From assembly GCF_014839805.1 (NCBI RefSeq), contig NC_051116.1:496001-560000 (forward strand): a DNA stretch of 64,000 nt, read 5' to 3'. The position numbers and the translations under genes were made by a program. How positions within the stretch are numbered: the stretch's first letter is position 1; every line of letters starts with the position of its first letter. The notes beneath the pieces were generated by a model. That model searched no databases and was not told the origin of the DNA. It worked only from the letters and a program-made list of their open reading frames with translations. Below are positions 1 through 10,621 of the stretch, one piece after another. The DNA comes from Manduca sexta (taxonomy: Eukaryota > Arthropoda > Insecta > Lepidoptera > Sphingidae).

Positions 1-3000
1 AGTTATTACGACGCTGTGAATCTCACAACATTTTTTTTATTATACACACCAGACATTTACCGTTATAATTAAGTCAATGATATCAACACAAACAATTCAA
101 TTTAAACCTTACGCACTTACCATAAGAGCTGTTCAATTGAAATTAATTATTCGCTGGCATCACTGATAAAAGAATTAAACCTTATGCTTTTTTACTTAAG
201 ATTCGAAATTGAATGATGTGAATCTATAATAAAACCAGAGAATAAAATAAGCGCCGCGCCGTTGAATTATCGTTACAGATAGTGTATCGGAAAGATATGG
301 GGATAGAGCGATACTACGATAGGACTATAGGACGATAGCACCTGCCTTATGTAATACGAATGGTTATTACTAAAACCCATAATAGATTGAGTCGTAAAAC
401 AAACGTTTCATACCTTCATTATAATGTTAAAAAAAAATGAAATTTATCACGATTATCCGTTATTGCTAATAATTTTGTAGTCTTCAGTAAAAGTAATAAA
501 TGATATCATTTCAAACCATATAACCAAATATGACAATTGGTTACAATCAGTAAAATAGTCAGGTATTTATGGTCTCTGATTATATTAGTCACCACTTTCA
601 AGTTTTGTTATAGTTTTTTTTTTTTCGAAAAAATTACCACCAATTTCCTAAACCCGTAAATGTAAGGTTAGCCACATAAGAAAATATTAAAAAAAAATTA
701 TCGCCTATACGCGTTTATTTCAATTTAATTTATTTTTTTTTTGTAAAGGGTGAAGTAATACCATTTTCTTTTATTTTTGTGAAGCTAAATATGTTGGTAA
801 AAACACAAAAGTATAAATTTGATTGGGTTTGTTTTCAAATTTGTTCAATCAATTTTGTGGCTGTCTACAAAAAAGAGATTTATGCTTGACCATTTATTTC
901 TTTCTAATTATAAAATCTAACCATTATTCTTGTCTAAAAAACAAAACTTCTACGGAAATTGTGCCCTATCGGCACCATATCAGTTAAGGCCTATATTGTA
1001 TACCATATGCATCATGTTTGACAGTTATATCTGCCTCATGAAGTCACGATACAATCGAATTATCGCAAACGTTTCATGAGGAGTGTTTCTAAATGTTGGG
1101 ATATAATTTAGCTCAACGTTAATCACATGAAAAATTAAACAATTTTTCGGATTCTATCGCGGTTTTAATATTTTAATTTTCTCGAAAAATAGTTTAATTT
1201 TAATGTCTAACATTCGCGTAAACATGAGAAATCATTATTAATTACGTGAATATAAAATATAAGAAATGTAAATGGGATAAAATCTTTTCTTATTTCTGGA
1301 TATTGTCATGATGCACATAGCATCACGCCTTTTTCCCTTTCCAGGTGTAGGCAGAAGACACCTACATTTCACCTTTGTTAAGTCCCAAATACGGTGTGGG
1401 CCTATTGCCATTTACCGGACACATTTCGAAAAAGAGTAAGAAAAACCCATATCACTGCTCGGCCCGGAATTAGAACCCAAGACCTCAAGGCAATTGTTGT
1501 TCATTAGCTGCAATATATCGATAGTTCTGTACACATACGACTTGCTGCAAATCCCCCAAGCTACAAAGTTGCAGAAGTAGGCTAGCAAGTCGACTTTTGA
1601 AATTTTTCTTGCTATATCTAAACAGTTTAAGGACCATAATTGATCTAGACAACGCGTTAGCAACAATCACTTGCAAATTGCCGGCTTATGCCATCTCGGC
1701 CTTGCGACACACACGTACATTGTCTAACTAAATGATAAATATCTACTGAATTAGAATTTGTTATGCTAATGTCGTTTCGTGATTTCTAGAGATGTTTTTA
1801 TATACATTATATTATTATATATTCATTTAGTTGTTCAATTAGTGTTGTCTAGTTATGTAATAAATCCTACAATGATATAATGTCATTTTGATATTGTGTT
1901 AATAAATGAAATCATATTATAATCATCTTTATCTCTCCTAACATTATTCAAAAATACTTGCATGAATGACAAATATTTTTGCCAAAAATCCCGGTTTTAC
2001 TTTCTACCTTCTCTTAAAGATCTGTAGGGTATGCAGGTTTCCTCACGACGTTTCCTTTCACTGGTAAATCAAGCAATACATAATAATGATATTGCAAGAA
2101 CATTTGGTAAGTTTTAACTTGAGTAACAATTTTTCAAAAATAAGTCGGTTAGAGAGTAATTATTGAATGGTGTGTCAATTTACCAATAGATATATCGTGG
2201 ATCTGTTTTATTGGAAAATAATTTGGTTTTTTAACTAATTTAAATCATAGCTTTTGCTTCGCCAACGCGAAACTAAGATCATGAAAAATATAATTTTGGG
2301 CTTGACGCTTATTTTTTACCAAAATTTGTTTACCGGTTTAGCTGCGAATTCACTACAGAGTTACTTACGCACTGATAATACGAGTATGTGATATAATTGT
2401 TTTTGAATACATTACTGCCAAATCAGCTACGGATAGCGCGGCCTTCAACTTGACTGGTCGATCAACCGCGATCAACTGCGCTCGACCTCGCAACGACCGC
2501 TTTCCACTTTTAGTATATCTATTGTATGTTTTTTTTTCTTCATTACGGCCAGGATTTTCGTTTCCCCACTCTCATATTAAAAAATATATTAGTTCCTTTT
2601 TTGAAATGTGAATATTATTTAAAACCGACATTGCATCGACCGCTTTCAACTTTAAGTAATTGTGCGGTTTGTTTTTTTTACTAAGGATTATAGCCTGGAT
2701 TTCCTTTGCGTCTTTCACGAAAAAGAAGTATTAAAATTCCTTTTTTAAAATAAAATTATTTGAGTGATGCTTTTTCAAGGCTTGTAACAATAATTAATTT
2801 GTAAAGCGTACCATTTTATAACTTTGTTATTTTTATTTTATTCGTAAATTTGTTTGTTGATTTTATACTGGTATAAAATTTCGACATATTTCTCAAGCCA
2901 GTTTACCTATACGCATGACCGGAATGAGATTCGCTGTTCTTTCTTGCAAATTCACTTCGTATAAAGACTTATTTATTTTTTCAACTTGAATTGATCTTGA

Positions 3001-3663
3001 GAGTTTTTTTTTCGTTTTATTGTTTTCTAGAATAAAAATAAGCTGTATAAACACTATATTAACTTTACGTAATATGTTTCTAAAGCATAGGTCATAACAG
3101 TCACGTAGTTACGATTCATTTAAATTTCTACTCTGAGCGTAAGAGATAAAGTTGATTTCCAATGAAGCATTTGTCCGCAGTAGGCAAAAGTATAAACTCA
3201 GGTTAAATATATAAGCTATTTAATGTTAGGCGATACAAATAATTATTACTTTCGGATATAATATGTATTAAGCGATACCAAATTTAGAAACTTGACTTGT
3301 CCTTACTTGCTTTGTATTAAAATAGAGAAGGGCGGACGTGGGATGGTGTATATAGAATTGGATACTAATATATTTCGTTATAATTATTGAGTAATTTACA
3401 CTAAAATATAATAATTATGACAGAAATTTGTTACAAGCGTTTAAAACCAGTGGTTATGTCTAATAATAACATATAAAAGATACACGACTTAAGAAGTGAC
3501 GTCAGTATCATTATGATGATGTATAACTTGCTTTGAAATAGCAACTGCTGTTCCAATTTTTATTTATTATAAATAAAAATGTACAAAATTCAACAAAAGA
3601 AGTCACTCTAACCTGTTTAGTTCGAGATTAAAATATTTAATAAACCAATTTCTCTTTTTCCAG
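1..3663. other. AT-rich non-coding region upstream of the first visible MADF exon
   Basis: I see no supported exon here. The first visible MADF exon starts with a spliced acceptor at 3661-3663, so at least the right part of this stretch is intron of that gene. Recognisable pieces are a copy of a dispersed repeat at about 1139-1235 (also near 34060 and 41030) and a worn, reverse-oriented tRNA-derived SINE at about 1315-1500. The missing N-terminal half of the MADF domain was looked for and not found, so it probably lies left of the window. Confidence 0.6.
1315..1500 (-). repeat. Degenerate tRNA-derived SINE (family C), reverse orientation
   Basis: Read on the minus strand the segment runs from a remnant of the promoter half (an ...GAGGTCTTGGGTTCTAATTCC... 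stretch resembling a pol III B box) through a GGCAATAGGCCCACACC-like body to an AAAGGCGTGATGCTATG tail. The same order of blocks is seen at 7060-7210, 17085-17295 and 38655-38872. It is heavily mutated, so the ends are approximate. Confidence 0.55.
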
Positions 3664-6600
3664 GCAAAGAGGTGCAGAAGCGATGGAGGTCCATCCGCGA
3701 CTCCTACACGAAGACCTACAGGCAAGGGAAGTGCATGCCGCCAGAGCAATGTCCTCCGAACAGCCGCCGCTACCAATATCACCGTCAGATGTCGTTCCTA
3801 CTGCGTGCATTACAAAACAAGTGAGTGTCCATTACTGGTTTTAGTATCCATCGTCGGAGTGTTCATAACTGGTGCCGTTACGTTACTGGTTTAAATCAAG
3901 TTGCTTTAGGAAATGTATAATTATCAACTAAATTAAATCATAAAAATTGCAATAATACAGACCTCATAATTTTGGAAATAATATCCATAATCTTGAAGGT
4001 TATTGTCAATGAAGAAATTGGCCGATAATGTTATTGTTCATTACTGGTTATTAGACAGTAATTAAAATTAATGCAAATGTAATGTCCAAGTTTTTTAGTA
4101 CTGGTTTATAACGGATAGTCAAATGTTCGATTTATAACTGGTCGACTTAAACATACTAGGCAACTTGTATTTATTAGATATTCGTCTCTATTTACTCAAA
4201 GGCAACGTGTTTATTTAACAATATTTGAAAAGCAAAAAATTAATCTTTACAGAAAACCAAGATACTCACAAGACAAATACGAATCGTACTCGGAAGTTTC
4301 TAACTCGCCACAGCATCCTCCACCAGAAGACATCATGCCCAAAATCAAAACAGAGGCACCGCTAGACCTGAAGACCACGCCCACACCACCAGAAAAACCA
4401 GAGACAGTCGACAAATGCAACCAAGCGACCATAGACAAGAACCCATCACTCGAAATAAAGATAGACGCGAACTCCATCCTCCCTGATGATCATTTTGATG
4501 ATGACAGATTGTTCATGAACTCGCTGATACCATTCTTTAAGAGGATGGATGATGACACAAGACTGTTGTGCCGTATTGAGGTCTTGAAGATCACCAGATA
4601 CGCCCTCCAGGGTCACAAGTGTATAGAGGCGTTGAAGGTAGCTGAAGACAGCTATTTCAAGGACAGGATGAGTGGTATTCTGGCTAAGCAGGAGGTGACC
4701 GATACTAGCTCTTCGCCGAAGAGCACAGAGTCCAAATTGTCTATGACTACCCGGTCTGCTGATGGGAGTCGGCCTATGAGGAAAAAGAGGGTAGGTATCC
4801 TTTTAATCATCAAATTTTGATTCCTACTTTTCTGATATTATATAAGTGAATGTTTTGATATTAGGGTTCATCCATAAATTACGTCATACTCATTACTCCC
4901 CCCCGTCCTTTTCACCCTTGGTCACAATTGTGGGACCTTGGTGTGATGTCACAAGTTTGCCGGTTATGTTTTACTAGCCGGAGATAGAATAATTTTTAAG
5001 TATATTGTTTACAATTAATGTACTCTGTTTTAATACTGGAGATTTTGCCGTGTGACGTCATGAGACTTATGATCCCTCGCCCCAACTCCTCATCACATAA
5101 AGTCATACATCATCAACCCCCTGCCCCTCTTAACGCGTGACGTATTATGTATTGCTCCTGAGAGGTAAACGCAGAAACCGTTGAATGGATTTCAGATGAA
5201 ATTTGTATACGGATAGACTATGTTCTGAATTTATATATTCTCTCTCTCTTTGTTTTTGAAAAGGTCTTACCATTCCAGACGGATCCGCAAGTATAACTAA
5301 AATCATTATAACAGAAAATACCAGTGGCGAAGCGTCCATACAAGTCAATTCCTACCAGCTTCCCTTTTAAGTCTATTTACGTTAGTCTTACCCCCTTATT
5401 CATAGACGTTATTTATCTAAGGACGGAGCATTGCTGTGATAACAAGTCTGTTTCTCAGCTTTGTTTATCTGACAGCTAACTAGATTCAAGTTGTATCTCA
5501 ATATTAGCCAATCACAACGGCCGTATGTCTACGCACTGCGAAGGCTGCCATGCAGTCAGCACTGAGAAACAGACTTGTTATCACAGCAAAGATAGAGCTT
5601 AGATAAATAATGTCTATGAATAAGGGAGTTAGTTTTGTTTTCTGTTAAATTGGATGCGATATTTTTTTCTCTCGTGTTTTCAAAAATTTCACCCTTCGCC
5701 ACTGGAAGACACTACATTTTGAAAAAAAAACTATATATTTAATTCGATTTGTTTTTGTCACAGATGAGGTCTCCTTCGCCATTGCCAGTGCCGGCGAAAA
5801 GGAGGGGCCCGGGGCGTCCCAGGAAGGTAAATAATTAACCTTTTGAACTTTACTATCGATTAAAAGAAGTGAAAAAAATCGAAATTCGTATGAAAAAAAA
5901 TAATTAATCAAGTCACTGCAAAGTGATCCCACTGGACCAAATGGAAGCGGAGTAGGGGCCAGATACTGTTGACATGGATATATGCGTCGGTAATATACAC
6001 AGGGTGATCCCAGAATCTGACACACTTCGTAAGCTACTTTTGCTAGCGGCTTTGTCCAAGTGAAAAAGCTTTACCAGGATAAAAGTACTGCTACATATTT
6101 TTCAGGGATTAAAAAATAGCCTAAAGCACTCAGGAGTAATAAAGCTTCCCATTAATTATTTTTTTTCATAATTGGTTTACTTCAAACAAGCTCTTCATAT
6201 AAGTATGTATTCGTTACAGATCCGTCCGCCGCCCTCGGACTCGGACGAGGAACAGTTGTCCAAGAAGCGCTGTCCGCGGCTGAAGGTAGCGCCGGTCCCT
6301 GCGCAGCACATGTCGGAGATGGACGAGTCCCTAAGCCGCGCCACCAGCGTCGCTCAGCTCTCCACGCCGCTCTTCATGAAGGTAACAGCACCAGTTAATA
6401 TCAGCCCTGTATTATATACTGTCCCACTGCTGGGCACGGGCCTCCTCTACTACTGAGAGGGATTAGGCCTTAGTCCACCACGCTGGCCTAGTGCGGATTG
6501 GTAAGACTTCTCACACCCACGAAATTCTTATAGAGAACTTCTCAGGTATGCAGGTTTCCTCACAATGTTTTCCTTCACCGTTAAAGCAAGCGATAATTCA

Positions 6601-6933
6601 CAAACGATACACACATCATTTTTAGAAAAGTCAGAGGTGTGTGCCCTTGGAATTTGAACCTGCGGACATTCGTCTCGGCAGTCCGCGCCACAACCAACTA
6701 CCTAACATTCGTGTAAACATTAAAAATCATGATTTACAAAACTTTACTACCCTATACTCGCCTTCATTTTTAAATCTAATACCCTTTTATCTATATTAAT
6801 TGTTCCGTTACAATTGTTACAGATGTACAACCTGGAGCGCACTAAGGTCGCCCCCGCACCGTCAGCGCAGACCATGCAGTTGTCAATCAAAACTGAACCG
6901 ATCGACGAGGACATACCGCCCGAGACGAGTTAA
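3664..6933 (+). CDS. MADF-BESS domain transcription factor (3' part, five exons)
   Basis: Exons 3664-3820, 4253-4790, 5764-5826, 6220-6381 and 6823-6933 (stop TAA 6931-6933), all joined in frame across GT-AG introns. The first exon starts in phase with a codon split upstream and encodes the C-terminal half of a MADF domain (VQKRWRSIRDSYTKTYR, then a Tyr/His-rich end RYQYHRQMSFLLRAL). The long second exon ends with a BESS motif (FFKRMDDDTRLLCRIEVLKI), which in this family mediates protein-protein contacts. Exon three is a basic AT-hook-like tract (KRRGPGRPRK), suggesting minor-groove DNA binding. Two IKTE sequences (IKTEAP early in exon two, IKTEPI near the C terminus) fit the sumoylation consensus. 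MADF-BESS proteins such as Adf-1 are nuclear DNA-binding regulators expanded in insects. The N terminus is missing from the window; I cannot name an orthologue. Confidence 0.88.
4863..5155. mobile_element. Palindromic MITE remnant in an intron
   Basis: The left end reads AGGGTTCATCCATAAATTA followed by CGTCATAC, then a C-rich tract. The right end is the approximate inverse (G-poor, CCCCTTAACGCGTGACGTATTATG). This AGGG...CATAAATTACGTCA terminal sequence with C-rich arms is a type I recognise as common in insect non-autonomous DNA transposons. It sits between exons two and three of the MADF gene. The right arm has decayed more than the left. Confidence 0.55.
5387..5632. mobile_element. Fold-back MITE, family M, copy 1
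   Basis: Terminal inverted repeats CTTACCCCCTTATTCATAGA at the left and TCTATGAATAAGGGAGTTAG at the right. The inner arms (AACAAGTCTGTTTCTCAG / CTGAGAAACAGACTTGTT) also pair, so the whole element can fold on itself. Other copies lie at 9113-9379, 32335-32600 and 35370-35526. It lies in an intron of the MADF gene. Confidence 0.8.
6389..6712 (-). mobile_element. tRNA-derived SINE (family B), reverse orientation
   Basis: On the minus strand it has a pol III promoter-like 5' part with B box GGTTCAAATTCC, a middle block containing TTAACGGTGAAGGAAAA, and a 3' block GTAGTAGAGGAGGCCCGTGC that ends in ...GGGCTGATATT. The last part overlaps the 3' tail of the ORF that reads through from exon 6220-6381. 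It is one of seven copies in the window and lies in the last intron of the MADF gene. Confidence 0.8.
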
Positions 6934-7059
6934 AACGTCACGTCCGCTTCCTGTTGAGTGTTTGTTATTTTACTGTGATATACAGGGTGTTGTTAAATAT
7001 TTTTTTTTATTAAGAATCGTTATTTTTCAATTTATATATACGCGGCACGATTGTCGCAA

Positions 7060-7210
7060 TGAGGTCTCGAGATTCAATACCCGGGTCGGGCAAATGGCAA
7101 TAGGCTCACTCCCTACGTGGAACCTAACATAGCTAGCGAATGTGGGTATGTTACACCTCTGCCTACCCTTGAATAGGCTAAAAGCGTGATGCTTTATATT
7201 TTTCAACTTG
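7060..7210 (+). repeat. tRNA-derived SINE remnant (family C)
   Basis: It contains GAGGTCTCGAGATTCAATACCC (degenerate B box), a GGGCAAATGGCAATAGGCTC body and a GGCTAAAAGCGTGATGCTTT tail. The block order matches the copies at 17085 and 38655. The 5' A box is not clear. Confidence 0.6.
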
Positions 7211-7593
7211 TGTAGCTTGATGCAAAACAATCAGTATTAATACATTTTGCACGATAATATATATGTATAACCATTTTTGGAATGATAAAAAAATATCAAA
7301 TCGATCAACATCCTGTATCATGATTGTCAAATTTGGGTGTGTGATTGTGATATTTGTTTCATTGATTCTCGCTTCGCCATTTCAATGTAACTGAACGGTA
7401 GGTTAAGACAATATTGCTGTCAATAATGACGGTTTAAAAATTGAACTGATGAAATATTTGCTCCGAACAAAATTAATTGAGCTGTTATAATAGCGTGCGG
7501 GCGCCCTAAAAGTGGGTGAATTTGGAATCAAAGTTGATAGCATTTTGTAGTTTTTAATATTAATTATATGGATTATAGTATACGTTATTTAAG

Positions 7594-7674
7594 GTTGGCA
7601 TTACACTATCAAGTACAGATATTATCGAGCTTTCATTATTGTAATACAAACTTGCTTGATAGTGTAATGGCAAC
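7594..7674. repeat. 81-bp near-perfect inverted repeat (hairpin)
   Basis: The first 20 bases (GTTGGCATTACACTATCAAG) are the reverse complement of the last 20 with one mismatch. About 41 bases of AT-rich spacer lie between. It could be a very short MITE or a transcribed hairpin; there is no second copy in the window to define element ends. Confidence 0.75.
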
Positions 7675-7798
7675 TGATTATATTGGCAACTATTTTATTG
7701 ACATTCTAATCTAAAATGAACATAAAAAATATTTTCAACGAAAAAGTAACATCGATAAAAATATTTTAAGTAAAAATATAAAAAATAATATCATTATA

Positions 7799-8095
7799 GG
7801 CCTCTAACGAAGATCCACTATACTGCCGCGCTAAGCGCAAAAGCGGTATGTCAGGGAAACATTATTTCGAGATAGTCGAAGTTTTGTAAATATAGTTTTT
7901 TATGTAAAACTGGGATGGAGAAACTCTTTTAAGGTTTTTTTAACAAGTTTTAAACAAGATACCGTTATTTAGGTAAGTTCATTGGGTATTTCTTTAAGCT
8001 ATCTGACTACATAAAAATTAAGATTTCTTTTTTTTGAGATACCGCTTTTGAGCATATCACGGCAGTATAGGTCTCCAGAGGCGGTGATGTCAATA
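7799..8095. mobile_element. MITE-like element with inverted ends
   Basis: The left end (CTATACTGCCGCGCTAAGCG then CAAAAGCGGTAT) is mirrored at the right end by ATACCGCTTTTGAGCATATC then ACGGCAGTATAG. The interior of roughly 190 bp is AT-rich and non-coding. No transposase is present, so it would be non-autonomous. Confidence 0.6.
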
Positions 8096-8639
8096 TAAGT
8101 GTTGCCAGTAGTCTCGACCACGCAGGTTCGCAATGGCCGAGGTTTTATTGTACATTCCAGAGTTAAGATTATGTTGTAAGACAATAAATATATTTTATGA
8201 TCGTATGACGGAAAATTGAATGTGGAGAAAAAATAAAAAACAAGTTTTATAAATTCTTTTTTTTTATGCAACCTTGATTGACAGCTTAGTGAGGTAGTGA
8301 AACGAGAGGACGCAGCTTCGATTCCTGATGAGTGTGGAATCCAGCATTACTCAACCTGCGGCTCGCAGAGTGAGCCGGCTTTAAAAATTACGCTAAAACT
8401 AAAGAAACTGACCAAGATAGCTTGAATTGTATTCTAACCCTGTGAAAAAAAAATGCATTCATTTAATAGTAAAAACATACTTTTATAAAAATAAATAAAA
8501 CAGTAACTGCCTCGGTGGAGTCATTGTATTGCGTGTGTACGATACCGCTATGACTTCCTGGGTTCGAGTTTTTTTTTTTTGGGAGCCACTGTGGTTTATC
8601 ACTGGGGGTATTCTGTAAACGGTGTACAGGTGACTTCGG

Positions 8640-9060
8640 CTTAGTAACCACGGCAGTCCCTAAGGGAATAGGAAGGGGATAGCTGGGAAGGAAGTGTGGA
8701 GGGAGGAGAAGGAACTATATTAGAATGGGCGTAGTGGAGAAGGAAGGGAGATGTTGACGAGCCCTTATAGACCTCAATGTGAATTTGGCAACAAAGAGGT
8801 ATACACACTTAACTATGCGCCTAGGACCGCGACAAATGTCCCCCGTGCATGGACGTGCATTTGGTGTGGAGACCTAGCGCACAAGAATTCCTCCCGGGCC
8901 CTGTGACCGCTGTGGGTCGCCAGCGTACCGTCCGCTGGCACCCTCGGTGATAACGTTAGGGCCCACTAAATCTTCCTAGGGACTACCGTGGTTGCTAAGC
9001 CGAGGGATTACCTATACCCCATTAGCAGGGTACCCCAGTAACAACCATGGCAGCACGCCA
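8640..9060. repeat. GC-richer dispersed repeat (family J), copy 1
   Basis: Segments such as GGAAGTGTGGAGGGAGGAGA, GAGGTATACACACTTAACT and GCACAAGAATTCCTCCCGGG recur in the same order, with substitutions, at 30470-30720. Part may be an old LINE fragment, but no reading frame is intact, so the class is left open. Confidence 0.55.
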
Positions 9061-9112
9061 AAAAAAAAATATTAACCTACCGACATCTGAATACATATTT
9101 AAGATTAGAACT

Positions 9113-9379
9113 CTTACCGCCGTATTCATAGACGTTTTCTATCTAAGGACGGAGTAAAGCTGTGATAACAAGTCTGTTTCTCATTTCTGACGGCATGGCA
9201 GCCTTCGCAGTACGTAGACATAGGGCCGTTGTGATTGGCTAATATTGAGATACAACAATATTAGCCAATCACAACGGCCCTATGTCTGTTCTCAGTGCCG
9301 TTGGACACTGAGAAACATACTTGTTATCGCGGCTTTACTCCGTCCTTAGCTAAAAAACGTTTATGAATAAGGTGGTTAG
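9113..9379. mobile_element. Fold-back MITE, family M, copy 2
   Basis: Ends are CTTACCGCCGTATTCATAGA and TTTATGAATAAGGTGGTTAG, inverted relative to each other. Internally TTGTGATTGGCTAATATTGA is mirrored by ATTAGCCAATCACAACGGCC, so nearly the whole element is a palindrome. Confidence 0.85.
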
Positions 9380-10621
9380 AGTGTAGACCGAGCGTACAAG
9401 AATAGCCTCGGGGTTAGGTCGACCAATCATATTGGTTTTTCTATTCAATGTCAGTTCGGAGTCTGGAATTTGTGTCTGATCGGAGGGAGATCCGGCGCAG
9501 GACCAACGGCTTTACGTTCCGAGGCACGGGCGCAAATTTCTTAACTCCGAACTGTTACTAATTTTTAGAATAGAAAAACCTAGCTGCATGTTTTTGGCCA
9601 ACCAGGGTTTTAGGGATCTCAACAATAATAGGAATTTTACGGTAGGGTAAAGAGAAGGATAAGTTACCTAACGAAGAAAGATTTCATGACCATATATACT
9701 TTGCTTTCGGTATTCAGAATAGAGTTATTGACAAAATAATATTCAAAATTGCGTCTTAGATGATTAGGACTTTAGTTTTTATAAGTCTTTTAAAACTTTT
9801 AATATTATAAATAACAAAATATTTACAACAAAATAAAAGCTAATATTTATAAAATCGGTCACAATATGTATGACCTTGGAAGCTTTAGACTGACTGTTCA
9901 ACTGCGTAACCATGTGTACGCAGAGCATGGGTACGCAGGAGAAACAACCAGCCTAAATGAGAATAGTTTACCCTTAAAATTACCATGGGCGGTAAGGAAT
10001 TGCGATACACAGTGATCTTTTTCTAGCCAAGTTTTAGTTAGGCGATCGCGAACGCACGGAAAGTATTTATATTTATATAAATGACGGCTTCCAAGTCGGG
10101 AGCTGTGAAGTGTAAATGCAAAGAGAATTATAATATATATGGTGTAAATCAAAGAGAATCAAGTGTAAATGACAATTTGCAGTAATAAATATTTCAGATT
10201 TTGAAACCCCTTGAAAAAGAAACAACGTTGCAACGTGTATGGCCCGAACTAGACTCATTTACGTATTTGGAATTAAAATTAATTGAAAAATTACACTACA
10301 GTAAAAGTATTTCTACAATGTGCTGTGAATTTTAGAAATAAGTACTGAATACACAATTTATTATTATTATTTGTTTTCCTTTTATAGTAACTTTTTTTAT
10401 AGGTACGAAATGTCTTGGCAACACCGAATATTTTTTTTATTCTCAATTTGTGACCACTGGTAGCAACACTCTTCCATTCAACATGGTGTCATTTCCGGCG
10501 GCGGCTGCGCGGTGGGATGGCTCCGCGCGGTTTATGAAGAAGTTACTTTTTATTTTTGTGTATAGATAGTGAAGAAGATAAGTAAAATTATTGAAAAAGT
10601 GTAGATAGTACCACATAAATA

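Larger units (their letters stand above)
6934..10620. other. Intergenic region between MADF gene and fibrillarin
   Basis: No gene is supported. The region holds a SINE remnant at 7060-7210, an 81-bp hairpin at 7594-7674, a 300-bp inverted-repeat element at 7799-8095, a SINE 5' fragment at 8502-8575, a GC-richer dispersed repeat at 8640-9060 and a fold-back MITE at 9113-9379. The last 180 bases are GC-richer than the surroundings (GGCGGCGGCTGCGCGG at 10498) and are the likely fibrillarin promoter and 5' leader. Confidence 0.6.
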
